64,000 nt of DNA from Gluconacetobacter diazotrophicus PA1 5 (GTDB lineage Bacteria; Pseudomonadota; Alphaproteobacteria; Acetobacterales; Acetobacteraceae): positions 3,500,001-3,564,000 of the forward strand of contig NC_011365.1 in assembly GCF_000021325.1 (NCBI RefSeq), written 5' to 3'. Made by a program: the position numbers and the translations under genes. Within the stretch, counting starts at the first letter, position 1, and each line of letters begins with the position of its first letter. Positions 31,930 to 39,746 of the stretch are shown in pieces. The notes below the pieces were generated by a model that saw only the letters and a list, made by a program, of their open reading frames with translations, was not told the origin of the DNA and did not search any database.

Positions 31930-31959
31930 GTGCGTGACCGGATAAACCCGGTCACGCAC
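31930..31959. terminator. Strong hairpin between the convergent Srf-type operon and the lipoprotein genes
   Basis: A perfect 12-bp stem (31930-31941 with 31948-31959) closes a 6-nt loop. It starts 6 bp after the last operon stop. AAAAAA at its left gives a T-tract for the minus-strand lipoprotein transcript, so it is an intrinsic terminator for those genes and may also end the plus-strand operon. Confidence 0.75.
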
Positions 31960-31991
31960 TCGGTCATGTCGTTTTCGTCGCCTCTCGGCTG

Positions 31992-32471
31992 CTACAGGCC
32001 GGAAAGGCTGTCCACGATGGCCTGCTGCTGTTTGTCGGCCCGGGCCTTGTCGGCCGCGTCGTGGCTGCTGGCCAGCTTACCGGCTTCGTTCAGGTTCTGC
32101 ACTGCTGTCTGGTACTGCGCGGCGGTGATGCGCTTGCTTTGTTCCAGCGCCGCGAGCCGCCCGCGAAGTGCGGCGTTCCGGCTCTGGAAAGCCTGCAGGC
32201 GTTGGCGCTGCTGGGCGACGGCGTCCTGTGCCCACGCGGCCTGGTTCTGTGCGACGGCGGCGTTACCTTGCGCCTGCGCCGCCTGAAGGCGCAGGAGGTT
32301 GCGTTGCGCGTCCAGGTCCTGGGTTCTCTGCTGGTATCCATTGCCAGCGGAACACCCGATTCCCGTGAACAGGTCGGCGCGATTGGGATCGCATTGCTGC
32401 GCTGAGCAGGCGGCCAGCAGCGCCAGGGGCAGCAAACCCGCAAGGCGGGCGCGAGATGCCGGTGCTGTCAT
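31992..32471 (-). CDS. Coiled-coil lipoprotein 1, possibly TagQ-like
   Basis: A 159-residue lipoprotein. The signal ends in the lipobox 'LLAACS' (Cys near residue 22). The mature part starts with 'CDPNRADLFTGIGCSAGNGYQQR' and then is almost all Ala/Gln-rich helix (about 50-150), probably coiled coil. There is no Asp at +2, so outer-membrane sorting is expected. The stretch 'ITAAQYQTAVQN' matches 'ISAADYQAKIAN' in the upstream lipoprotein, so the two are related. In the Pseudomonas Tag pathway the outer-membrane lipoprotein is TagQ; a functional equivalence is a guess from location next to TagTSR-like genes. Confidence 0.68.
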   Translation of the reverse strand: MTAPASRARLAGLLPLALLAACSAQQCDPNRADLFTGIGCSAGNGYQQRTQDLDAQRNLLRLQAAQAQGNAAVAQNQAAWAQDAVAQQRQRLQAFQSRNAALRGRLAALEQSKRITAAQYQTAVQNLNEAGKLASSHDAADKARADKQQQAIVDSLSGL

Positions 32472-33172
32472 CAGCTGACGGTCGGGCTGGCAGAGGCAGT
32501 CGGCATTGCGCCGACATCCGCCGTCAATTCATTGGCTGCCCGGGTGATCCTGACCTCCTGCGTCTTAAGCGTTGTGGAAATGGTTCCAGCTTCGACGTTC
32601 TTCCGCCCGCTCGCGATATTCTCGGCGCTGGCGGCGGTCTGCGCGTAATGGGCCTGGACCGCCTGCATCGCCGCGATATCTCGACGGTAATTGGCGATTT
32701 TCGCCTGGTAGTCCGCAGCCGAAATCTGGTTCGCGGCCAGCTTCTGCCTCAGGACAACCAAGTCCTGCTGTGCCTTCGCCGTAGTCTGCTCGGCTGCGGT
32801 GGCGTCCTGCTGTGCCTTAACGACTTCCTCGCGATAGTGTGCAATGGCCTTGTTCGCGCCATCTTCGCTCATTTGCTGAGCCTGGGTCCGGCTCGCCACG
32901 GCGTAACCGATTGCACCGCCTAACAGCGCGCCGCCGGCTCCCGCGATCGCTGCGTTCGCTGCGCTATGCGTTGCCAGACCGACGCCGAGCGCTGCCAAGC
33001 CGCCAACTAGGGCGGCACCTTCGCCGACAGTGGTGTTGAATTGCGCCTGGCGCTGCCGCAGTTGGTTTTCTTCTGGGCTTAGGGATGAATCGTAAGCAGG
33101 CGCTGCGCACGCCGACAAAAGCATGCAGCCCGCGATTGTGGTAAGTGAAAGCTTTCCGAGGTAATAATTCAT
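32471..33172 (-). CDS. Glycine-zipper coiled-coil lipoprotein 2
   Basis: A 233-residue lipoprotein with lipobox 'LLSACA' (Cys near residue 22). Residues about 50-95 are Gly/Ala-rich ('GGLAALGVGLATHS', 'GAGGALLGGAIGYAVAS'), a glycine-zipper type segment that could pack in the membrane. A long helical region follows ('EEVVKAQQDATAAEQTTAKAQQDL' to about 190), including 'ISAADYQAKIAN', shared with the downstream lipoprotein. Its stop overlaps the start of that gene (TGATG), so both form one unit. They converge on the Srf-type operon and may be its outer-membrane partners, or an independent envelope pair. Confidence 0.68.
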   Translation of the reverse strand: MNYYLGKLSLTTIAGCMLLSACAAPAYDSSLSPEENQLRQRQAQFNTTVGEGAALVGGLAALGVGLATHSAANAAIAGAGGALLGGAIGYAVASRTQAQQMSEDGANKAIAHYREEVVKAQQDATAAEQTTAKAQQDLVVLRQKLAANQISAADYQAKIANYRRDIAAMQAVQAHYAQTAASAENIASGRKNVEAGTISTTLKTQEVRITRAANELTADVGAMPTASASPTVS

Positions 33173-33536
33173 CTTGCGATTACCAAAGTAAGAGAGTTTA
33201 TCAAGCGTATCATGCCCCTATCATGAGCACGCTATCATCGCAACGATGGAAAAAAAATCAATATCGCCTCTTCTATGCCAAAGGATTTTTCTTTGGTTTT
33301 CTTATGAGGCTAACGCACACATACCTTTGTTACCCTTCTGGGCGCGCATGCCTTGCCACAGGCATATGTCGGGTATGCCGATACCTATATCCGGCGTCTT
33401 GCGGAGGATTTTTTGTCGGTAATGGGTCCAACTCGATCATGTGTCCCAGGCGGTCCCACCCGGCAGTTCCTCAAACGGATTGGTTGCTAAAATTTGCGAT
33501 AGACGGAAAATGACGAATATTGCGGGCCAGTACCGT
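33173..33536. other. AT-rich gap between the lipoprotein pair and the IS630 element
   Basis: I see no convincing gene here. It should hold the promoter of the lipoprotein pair. TATCA occurs at 33199, 33208, 33219 and 33233, close to the start codon at 33172, which may be chance in AT-rich DNA. A short plus-strand frame at 33145-33513 overlaps the lipoprotein start and looks unlike protein. Confidence 0.5.
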
Positions 33537-33623
33537 TATACCAAAGGCCGTAGCCACTGACTCGTGTGTGAAGTGACGAACGGCGCCGGCTCTGATTCTC
33601 TTGATTTTGGGAGGATCTGGCAG

Positions 33624-34133
33624 ATGACGAGAGCGGTGAAGCTACGGGATGACTATTCGGCCTCTGAGCTGAGGCGACTTGCGGCGCGCAGCCGGCAGGC
33701 GAACGCTGCGCGCCGGCTTCTGGCCCTGGCGGCGATCCGTGACGGGGCCAGCCGCACCGATGCGGCCCGCGTGGGCGGCATGGACCGCCAGACGCTGCGG
33801 GACTGGGTTCACCGCTTCAATGCTGAAGGGCCGGATGGCCTGCGCGATCATCTGCACGCAGGGCCGGCCTGCCGTCTGAGTGTCGCACAGCAGACCGAAT
33901 TGAAGGCCCTGGTCGAGGCAGGCCCGGATCGGCAGCGCGATGGCGTGGTGCGCTGGCGCCGGGTCGATCTGCAACGCGTGATCGAAGAGCGCTTCGGCGT
34001 CGTCTATCATGAGCGTCATGTGTCCACTCTGCTGAAACGGCTTGGTTTTTCCTATGTCAGCGCCCGGCCACGTCACCCGGGTCAGGACGCTGGCGTCATG
34101 GAGGCATTCAAAAAAACTTCCCCCGCATCCTGA
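33624..34133 (+). pseudogene. IS630-family transposase, N-terminal ORF (interrupted)
   Basis: A 169-residue ORF with a good ribosome binding site (GGGAGGATC). It carries the two helix-turn-helix regions of IS630 transposases ('NAARRLLALAAIRDGASRTDAARVGG', 'TLRDWVHRFNAEG', 'RHVSTLLKRLGFSY'). It stops at 34133, but a run of seven A (34113-34119 region) lies 15 bases upstream, and the alternative frame then continues as 'NFPRILNAHTGH...IWFQ' up to 34186. This is the arrangement of IS630 elements that use programmed frameshifting to make full transposase. The catalytic part is beyond the inner insertion. Confidence 0.82.
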
Positions 34134-34265
34134 ATGCCCATACCGGCCATCTGCCCAAGGGCAAGCCGATCGAGATCTGGTTCCAGATGCTATGAGGGCA
34201 GACACCGCCGGCAAGAAAGGCTCAATCTCAAGCGTGTCAGCACCAATGACGAGGGAGTTCCTGCC

Positions 34266-35405
34266 ATGTCATCCGAGAACGCCATTCACATTGCCATCGA
34301 ACTCAGCGTTTCCTCCTGGCTTGTCGCGGTAAAGACTATCTCGGGAGCCACGAAATCCCGATTGCATCGCCTCGAAGGTGGAGACGCCTCAGGGCTGCTG
34401 AAATTGATCGCGGAGCTTCAAACGCGCGCGTCGACCCAGCCGGGTGATGTCGCGGAGGTGTCATGCTGTTTCGAGGCCGGCCGCGATGGCTTCTGGCTGT
34501 ATCGTTTGCTGACAGCGCACGGCATCGCCGCGTATGTGCTTGAGCCCACGAGCATTCTGGTCAATCGTCGCGCACGTCGGGCCAAGACGGACCGTCTCGA
34601 CGCGGAAGGCATGCTGCGTGTTCTTGCGGCATGGCTTAATGGTGATCGCCAGATATGCAGCATGGTGCGTGTGCCGACGCCCGACGAGGAGGATGCCAAA
34701 CGTACACACCGCGAACGCGAACACCTTGTTCAGGAAAGGCTGCGTATCGAAAACAGAATAGAGGCGCTGCTGTTTACCCAGGGCATCCGGGGTAGACCGT
34801 CGTTACGGTCCTGGGAACGCGACGTCGCCGCGTTGCGCACGGGCGACGGGCGGGAACTGCCGCCGTTCCTTCGTGCTGAACTCGACCGCCTGCGTCGTCG
34901 GCTTCTCCTGGCGTTGGAACTGATCCGAGAACTGGAAACTGAACGGGCCAAGACACTGGACGCCGCAGCGATGGATGACCGTGTGACTCAAAAGATCGTC
35001 TCGCTGAAACAGATCCGCGGCATCGGCGAGAATTTCGCTGCCGTTCTCGTTCGGGAGGTGTTCTATCGCCGCTTCGACAACCGTCGCCAACTGGCCAGTT
35101 ACGTCGGCATTACGCCTATGCCTTATCAAAGTGGCAGCATGGATCGTGATCGAAGCATCAGCCGGGCCGGAAACCCGCGAGCGCGGACGGCGATGATCCA
35201 ACTCGCCTGGCTTTGGCTACGCTATCAGCCCGCAAGCGGGCTCGCCTCATGGTTTCGTGAGCGCGTCGGCACCTTGAAAGGGCGGACACGCCGCATTGCG
35301 ATCGTGGCCATGGCGAGAAAGCTTCTGATTGCGCTTTGGCGCTATGTGGAGACAGGATCGATACCGGACGGTCTCGCATTCGGCACCGGAACGACCGCAG
35401 AATAG
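34266..35405 (+). CDS. IS110-family transposase (DEDD type)
   Basis: A 379-residue transposase that appears intact. The N-terminal RuvC-like DEDD domain includes 'IHIAIELSVSSWLVAV' (Glu where many relatives have Asp), 'CCFEAGRDGFWL' and 'RRARRAKTDRLDAEGML'. The C-terminal Transposase_20 (helix-hairpin-helix) part has 'IRGIGENFAAVLVREV' and the catalytic Ser region 'GITPMPYQSGSMDRDRSISRAGN'. It would move the element by RNA-guided recombination. The ATG at 34266 was chosen because homology begins there. Confidence 0.92.
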   Translation: MSSENAIHIAIELSVSSWLVAVKTISGATKSRLHRLEGGDASGLLKLIAELQTRASTQPGDVAEVSCCFEAGRDGFWLYRLLTAHGIAAYVLEPTSILVNRRARRAKTDRLDAEGMLRVLAAWLNGDRQICSMVRVPTPDEEDAKRTHREREHLVQERLRIENRIEALLFTQGIRGRPSLRSWERDVAALRTGDGRELPPFLRAELDRLRRRLLLALELIRELETERAKTLDAAAMDDRVTQKIVSLKQIRGIGENFAAVLVREVFYRRFDNRRQLASYVGITPMPYQSGSMDRDRSISRAGNPRARTAMIQLAWLWLRYQPASGLASWFRERVGTLKGRTRRIAIVAMARKLLIALWRYVETGSIPDGLAFGTGTTAE

Positions 35406-35704
35406 ATAGACAGAAGTGCCGCGGGCCGATCAGTCGTCGGCGGCGATACGGGGAACGCGACCGTCTTCTTCTTTGGTAGCGCCACGCTACCGCGTTTCAG
35501 GTGGGTCGCGCGTCGTCGGGGCAGAGCCTCGTGCAAGAGGCATTATGGTGCGGGTCGCTCGCGCGATCCGACCGCATGTAAGGTGATGCAGCCGCTGCTG
35601 CGATACGGAAGGGCCCCGAGCCCATAAAAGCACCTGACTTAAGACCATAGGGACAGGAGACACGCCATCGCGAAAATACGTTGACACCTGAACCCTCATG
35701 TAAG
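35406..35704 (+). ncRNA. Candidate bridge/seek RNA region of the IS110-type element
   Basis: The 299-nt 3' non-coding end contains three consecutive hairpins: GGTAGCG-CCA-CGCTACC (35475-35491), GCCTC-N6-GAGGC (35526-35541) and GGGTCGC-TCGC-GCGATCC with one G-U pair (35552-35569). Just after them, CATGTAAG (35575-35582) repeats exactly the last eight bases of the element (35697-35704), as expected of a donor-end guide. IS1111-type elements are known to encode their guide RNA in this 3' region. RNA boundaries and the target-guide loop are not resolved. Confidence 0.55.
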
Positions 35705-36211
35705 GACGAGGCCCGGATCGGCCAGAAGAACGGCATCGTCCGACAATGGGCCCGGCGTGGCACGCGGCCACGCCAGCCGGCTGATCAGCGCTACGAGAAT
35801 GCCTGGCTGTTCGGCGCGATCTGTCCGGCGCGTGGCAAAGCCGCCGGCCTGGCGCTCCCGTTCATCGGCACCGCCAGCATGCAACTGCACATCGAGGAAA
35901 TCTCGCGCTGCGTCGTCCGCGGTGCCCACGCCGTCGTGCTGCTCGATCGCGCAGGATGGCATACCACCGACAAGCTGAAGCTGCCCCGCAATATCAGCCT
36001 GATCTTCCTGCCGTCCCGCGCGCCCGAACTGAACCCGGTCGAAAATGTCTGGCAGTTCCTGCGCGCCAACTGGCTGTCCAACACCGTCTTCGACGGCATC
36101 GATCATATCATCGACGCCGCCTGTTCCGCTTGGAACAAGCTTGCCGCCCTGCCTGACACCATCCGATCCATCGGACTCAGGAAATGGGCACACACGGGTC
36201 AGTACCTATAA
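35705..36211 (+). pseudogene. IS630-family transposase, C-terminal catalytic part (separated from its N-terminus)
   Basis: About 168 residues in frame with the 'WFQ' end at 34186. It begins with the first catalytic Asp in 'DEARIGQKNGIVRQW', has the second in 'AVVLLDRAGWHTTDKL' and the Glu in 'RAPELNPVENVWQFLR', so the DDE triad is complete. It cannot be translated as part of the full transposase because the IS110-type element lies between. The open frame extends into the IS110 end, but there is no reason to think it is used. Confidence 0.85.
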
Positions 36212-36223
36212 CCGTTGGTATTA

Positions 36224-36562
36224 GGCCCTTGCACCTGCATTTGATCCGTCATTGATCACACTCATGGACAGCCTGCCGCTGTTCGTGGCAACCGCTCCCG
36301 CAAGCCCTTGCCGGCCACGCGCTCCGTTTCAAGTTCATCCGGTCAAGAGGCCACCAATCGTCCGAACGGCGTCACGTTGCTCAGGCGGATGTATTACTCA
36401 ATAAGAAAGGACCGCCGCCGTCGGCTTGCCGTGACGCGTCATTACCGATCGCCTTGGCATAGCTGAACTGGGTTCCCTGCATCAGAACTTCCTGCAACTA
36501 CAATGATCACTATATCATGTAACCGTCGTCAGAACGAGTACAACTGTCCCCGTGCGACGCGG
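36224..36562. other. Gap between the IS630 element and the sugar-binding protein gene
   Basis: About 340 bp with no coding frame or repeat that I can support. Composition is mixed and frames are broken by stops, as expected for intergenic or decayed DNA beside an insertion site. Confidence 0.5.
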
Positions 36563-37486
36563 TTACCACCCCCTGTAGGCGGCGACGTTCCTGCGGTCGA
36601 CCAGTTGCGGCGCTAGCAGGGTGACCTTCTGGGCGGGTTTCTTCCCGTTCAGGATGTCGTAGCCCGTCTGGACGCCCAAGGTTCCCTGTTCGGCCGGGCT
36701 TTGGCTGGCCGTGGCTGCGATCAGCGTGTCGGCCTTCAACGCGGTGACGGCGTCGGGCGAGCCGTCCACCGAGGTGATGACGATACCGGTCCGCTTCAAC
36801 TGGTGCGCTGCCAGGTCGGAGCCGATGGCCTGGGGATCGGATACGGTAAACAGGCCCTGAAAATCAGGGTAGCGCGTCAAGTAACCCATCATGACGTCCA
36901 TTCCGCCATCGCGGGAGATCTTCCCGTTCTGGTTGTCGGACAGGATCGTGATGTCCGGATATTTGGCCAGGGATTCCTTGCAGCCGTTGACGCGTTCGAT
37001 CACCGACGAGGTCTGCGGACCGTTCTGGATGATGACATGTCCCTTGCCGCCGATGGCGGATGCCAGGAACGCGCACGATACCCTGCCTGCCTGCGTGTTG
37101 TCGGTCTGGATCGTGGCGTCCGCGCCATCGGCCTCCACATCCACGGCCACCACCGCGATCCCGGCCGCCTTCGCCCGTCCCACCGCCGCGCTGACCGCGT
37201 GGGGGTCGGCGGCCGCCAGCAGGATGAGGTCGACGCCCGAGGCGATGAAATTGTCGATCTGCGACGATTGTTTACCCAGGTCATAATCCGACGACACCGC
37301 CGAGACCTGCGCGTTGGGATTGATCTTGTGCGCGGCGTCGGTCGCCCCCTTCACAAGGGACAGGAAATACGGATTGCCCAGCGAGCCGACCGAGACGCCT
37401 ACGGTGCGCAGCTCCCGGGCATGCGCCATATGCGCGTCGCAGGCCAGAATCGTTCCGATCAGTGCGATTTCTTTCAGGTATTTCAT
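36563..37486 (-). CDS. Periplasmic sugar-binding protein (RbsB/YtfQ type) without adjacent transporter genes
   Basis: A 307-residue type I periplasmic binding protein. The signal peptide ('EIALIGTILACDAHMAHA') is followed by the family pattern: 'TVGVSVGSLGNPYFLSLVKGA', 'GVDLILLAAADPHAV', 'GIAVVAVDVEADGADATIQTDN', 'GLFTVSDPQAIGSDLAA' and 'ATASQSPAEQGTLGV'. The ligand is probably a pentose, hexose or sugar alcohol. Ribosome binding site AGGAAAAAAG precedes the ATG. No ABC permease or ATPase follows; instead an AraC regulator and xylitol dehydrogenase lie upstream on the same strand, so it may serve a transporter elsewhere or act as a sensor. Confidence 0.88.
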   Translation of the reverse strand: MKYLKEIALIGTILACDAHMAHARELRTVGVSVGSLGNPYFLSLVKGATDAAHKINPNAQVSAVSSDYDLGKQSSQIDNFIASGVDLILLAAADPHAVSAAVGRAKAAGIAVVAVDVEADGADATIQTDNTQAGRVSCAFLASAIGGKGHVIIQNGPQTSSVIERVNGCKESLAKYPDITILSDNQNGKISRDGGMDVMMGYLTRYPDFQGLFTVSDPQAIGSDLAAHQLKRTGIVITSVDGSPDAVTALKADTLIAATASQSPAEQGTLGVQTGYDILNGKKPAQKVTLLAPQLVDRRNVAAYRGW

Positions 37487-37496
37487 GTCTTTTTTC

Positions 37497-38477
37497 CTAT
37501 TGTACGTATCGCTGTGCGTGGTGACTGTGCATTCCGTATGGGCGGTCGTTTCGAATTTTTGCTGTTTCAGCATCCTGTTTCACCAGGCGTCGGACGTCCC
37601 GCCTGTATTGCGAAGGGGTCGTCTGGCGAATCTGGAGAAACTGCCTGTTGAAATTGGACAGGTTGCCGAACCCCGTGGCCGCGCTGATGTCGGCAATCGA
37701 GGCGTCTGTTGTCATCAGCAATTGACATGCCTTGCCGATCCGCAGCTTTTTCATGAAGGATACGAACGTATCGCCGGTGGCGCGCCGGAACTGCCGCGAA
37801 AACGCGGGTGCGGACAATCCGACCGCTTTTGCAATTTCGGCCTGCTGACGAAAAACGATGTTGTCGTCGATTATATTCCTGATGATGGAATCTATTTTCT
37901 CCAGTTCCCTGTCATCCGGGGACAGGGTCAGGCCCGCGCTGCATAACGTCCGGTAAGAGCACTGGGCCAGGTCGAGCAACAGGCCGATGATGGCGGGAAT
38001 GCGCGCGGCATCGTCCATCGTGCCGAGCCCGGCCAGGCGCGCGCCAAGGGCAGCGACCCCCGGGCCGAGGAATTCGACCCCACGTCCTGACGCCGCGAGA
38101 AGCCCGTGCAGAACGTCAAGTTCCGGACAAAGCGTCATCAGGCCCGTGAACCAGGACTTGTTGACCTGAAGAACGATATTGCGGTCCGGTACGCTTTCGC
38201 CGGGTGTTACGTCGCTGAACCAGCCGTGCGGCACGTTCGGCCCGATCAGCACGAGGTTTCCCGGCGCGAAAAAGCCGAAATAATCGCCAACCATATACTG
38301 GCCGCACCCCTTGGTGATCAGGTGCAGTTCATATTCGGGGTGATAGTTCCACCGCGCGCAGGGCGCCGGATAATCATGCGTATGCCAGACGAAGCTGTTG
38401 CGCGGTTCGGGACGCACGACTTCAAAGACGGGTGTCGCGGCGCGCGCCTTCCGGGCGGAATGAGTGCCGTGGACCAT
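37497..38477 (-). CDS. AraC family transcriptional regulator
   Basis: A 326-residue regulator. The N-terminal half is a cupin-type sensing domain ('WHTHDYPAPCARWNYHPEYELHLI', 'LVLIGPNVPHGW'); the C-terminal 100 residues carry the two helix-turn-helix motifs of AraC ('AEIAKAVGLSAPAFSRQFRRATG' and 'SIADISAATGFGNLSNFNRQFLQ'). It lies 10 bp upstream of the sugar-binding protein gene and 47 bp downstream of xylitol dehydrogenase, all on one strand, so it probably controls use of a sugar alcohol. The last ~30 residues (His/Arg-rich) are not part of the family core. Confidence 0.9.
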   Translation of the reverse strand: MVHGTHSARKARAATPVFEVVRPEPRNSFVWHTHDYPAPCARWNYHPEYELHLITKGCGQYMVGDYFGFFAPGNLVLIGPNVPHGWFSDVTPGESVPDRNIVLQVNKSWFTGLMTLCPELDVLHGLLAASGRGVEFLGPGVAALGARLAGLGTMDDAARIPAIIGLLLDLAQCSYRTLCSAGLTLSPDDRELEKIDSIIRNIIDDNIVFRQQAEIAKAVGLSAPAFSRQFRRATGDTFVSFMKKLRIGKACQLLMTTDASIADISAATGFGNLSNFNRQFLQIRQTTPSQYRRDVRRLVKQDAETAKIRNDRPYGMHSHHAQRYVQ

Positions 38478-38524
38478 TCTTCCGTTCTTCTCCCTGGAGC
38501 GGGGGACGTGTTTCGTTGGCGGCC

Positions 38525-39565
38525 CTACGCCATGCGGATCTGCAACTTGACGTCCCCGGGCCGGGCGGACGCCGCCCGTTCGAATGCCTCGACCGCATCC
38601 GCGAAGTTGTAGGTTCCCGAGATCAGCGGCTTGAGATCGACCTTGCCGGAAGCAATCAGCGCGATCGCCCGGTCGTATACATTGGCGTAGCGGAATACGG
38701 TCTCGATCGTAATTTCCTTGGCCTGGGCGGCAACGATATCGAACGACACCTTGTCGACCGGCATGCCCACCAGCACCAGCGTGCCGCCGGGCCGCACGAC
38801 GGCCAGCGCATCGTCATAGACGCGCGGACTGCCGCTGGCCTCGAACACCACGTCCGCGCCCCAGCCCTCGCCGCATTCCGCCCGCACGGCGTCGCGCAGC
38901 GAATCCCGCGCGACATCGACCGGGATGATGCCGGCATACCGGCCCGCGATATCCAGCTTCGGCGCGGCGATGTCCGACACGATGACCTTGCCCGCGCCCG
39001 CGCCGAGGGCCGCCAGCGCCACCATGATTCCGATCGGCCCGCATCCGGTCACCACACAGGTATCGCCAGGCTTGATCTTCGCCTTCACGGCCGCCTGCAC
39101 GCCGATCGCAAACGGTTCGACCATGGCGCCTTCGGCAAAGCTGACGGTGTCCGGCAGGCGATAGGTGAAGGCGGCGGGATGCACCACCAGAGGGGTGAGG
39201 CAGCCATGCACCGGCGGCGTCGCCCAGAACGAGACGGCGGGATCGACATTGTAGATGCCGAGCTTCGATGCGCGCGAGGTGGGATCGGGGATACCCGGTT
39301 CCATGCAGACCCGGTCGCCGACTTTCAGGTTCGTGACGGCCGTGCCGAGCTCGACCACGGTGCCCGATGCCTCGTGGCCCAGCACCATCGGTTTCTCGAC
39401 CACGAAGTGGCCGATCCGGCCATGGGTATAATAATGCACGTCGCTGCCGCAGATGCCGACAGTGTCGATTTTCACTCTGACGTCGCGGGGACCCAGCGTC
39501 TGGGGAATGTCGATGTCGCGCAAGGACAGGACGTCCTTGCGTTCGAGGACGAGGGCAACGGGCAT
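38525..39565 (-). CDS. NAD-dependent xylitol dehydrogenase (medium-chain, zinc)
   Basis: A 346-residue zinc-dependent MDR enzyme. Catalytic-zinc residues are seen in '[14 protein letters not shown]', 'LGHEASG' and 'MVEPFAIG'; the NAD site is '[21 protein letters not shown]', followed by an acidic residue ('VSDIA') that favours NAD over NADP. The lobe that normally holds a structural zinc (four Cys after EPGIP) is instead '[18 protein letters not shown]', as in Gluconobacter xylitol dehydrogenase. It oxidises xylitol to D-xylulose; related polyols are possible. The neighbouring AraC regulator and sugar-binding protein suggest one polyol locus. Confidence 0.87.
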   Translation of the reverse strand: MPVALVLERKDVLSLRDIDIPQTLGPRDVRVKIDTVGICGSDVHYYTHGRIGHFVVEKPMVLGHEASGTVVELGTAVTNLKVGDRVCMEPGIPDPTSRASKLGIYNVDPAVSFWATPPVHGCLTPLVVHPAAFTYRLPDTVSFAEGAMVEPFAIGVQAAVKAKIKPGDTCVVTGCGPIGIMVALAALGAGAGKVIVSDIAAPKLDIAGRYAGIIPVDVARDSLRDAVRAECGEGWGADVVFEASGSPRVYDDALAVVRPGGTLVLVGMPVDKVSFDIVAAQAKEITIETVFRYANVYDRAIALIASGKVDLKPLISGTYNFADAVEAFERAASARPGDVKLQIRMA

Positions 39566-39746
39566 TTTTTCCTCCCGCGGCCTCTCGATGGATCTATCGG
39601 GGCCGCTTGTCGTTCGTTGCCCGGATTCTATGACGGGCCCCCGCGGGGGCGTCTAGGTCGTTTTCCTCTGGCCGCTGATACTCTTTTGCGCGCTCCTGAA
39701 GTCGTGATCCGGACCGGATATGCCGTCCGGATCGCTGGTGGGGGCT

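Larger units (their letters stand above)
34187..35704 (+). mobile_element. IS110-family (IS1111-type) insertion sequence, about 1.52 kb
   Basis: The element is inserted between the Q and D codons of 'WFQ|DEAR' in the IS630 transposase; removing 34187-35704 restores that frame exactly, with no target duplication. Subterminal inverted repeats ATGAGGG (34192-34198) and CCCTCAT (35693-35699) each lie five bases from the ends, as in the IS1111 group. It holds one transposase gene, a 79-bp 5' flank and a 299-bp 3' non-coding region with RNA-like structure. Confidence 0.85.
33537..36223 (+). mobile_element. IS630-family element, split by an IS110/IS1111-type insertion
   Basis: The ends form imperfect inverted repeats: the left end reads TATACCAAAGGCCGTAG... 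and the reverse of the right end reads TAATACCAACGGTTATAG..., both continuing to ...ACTGAC(T/C)CGTGTG about 32 bp in. TA, the usual IS630 target, is present at both edges. Between them lie the two parts of one transposase gene (33624-34186 and 35705-36211). Subtracting the inner element gives about 1.17 kb, normal for IS630. The copy is dead as it stands. Confidence 0.85.

Noticed and set aside
33199-33237. Four TATCA repeats near the lipoprotein start
   Set aside because: Spacing is irregular (9, 11 and 14 bp) and the region is AT-rich, so chance is the simpler explanation; kept only as a remark in the gap entry.
33145-33513. 122-codon plus-strand frame between the lipoprotein pair and the IS630 element
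   Set aside because: It overlaps the start of the lipoprotein gene on the other strand, is rich in Cys, Tyr and Arg without pattern, and has no start signal.
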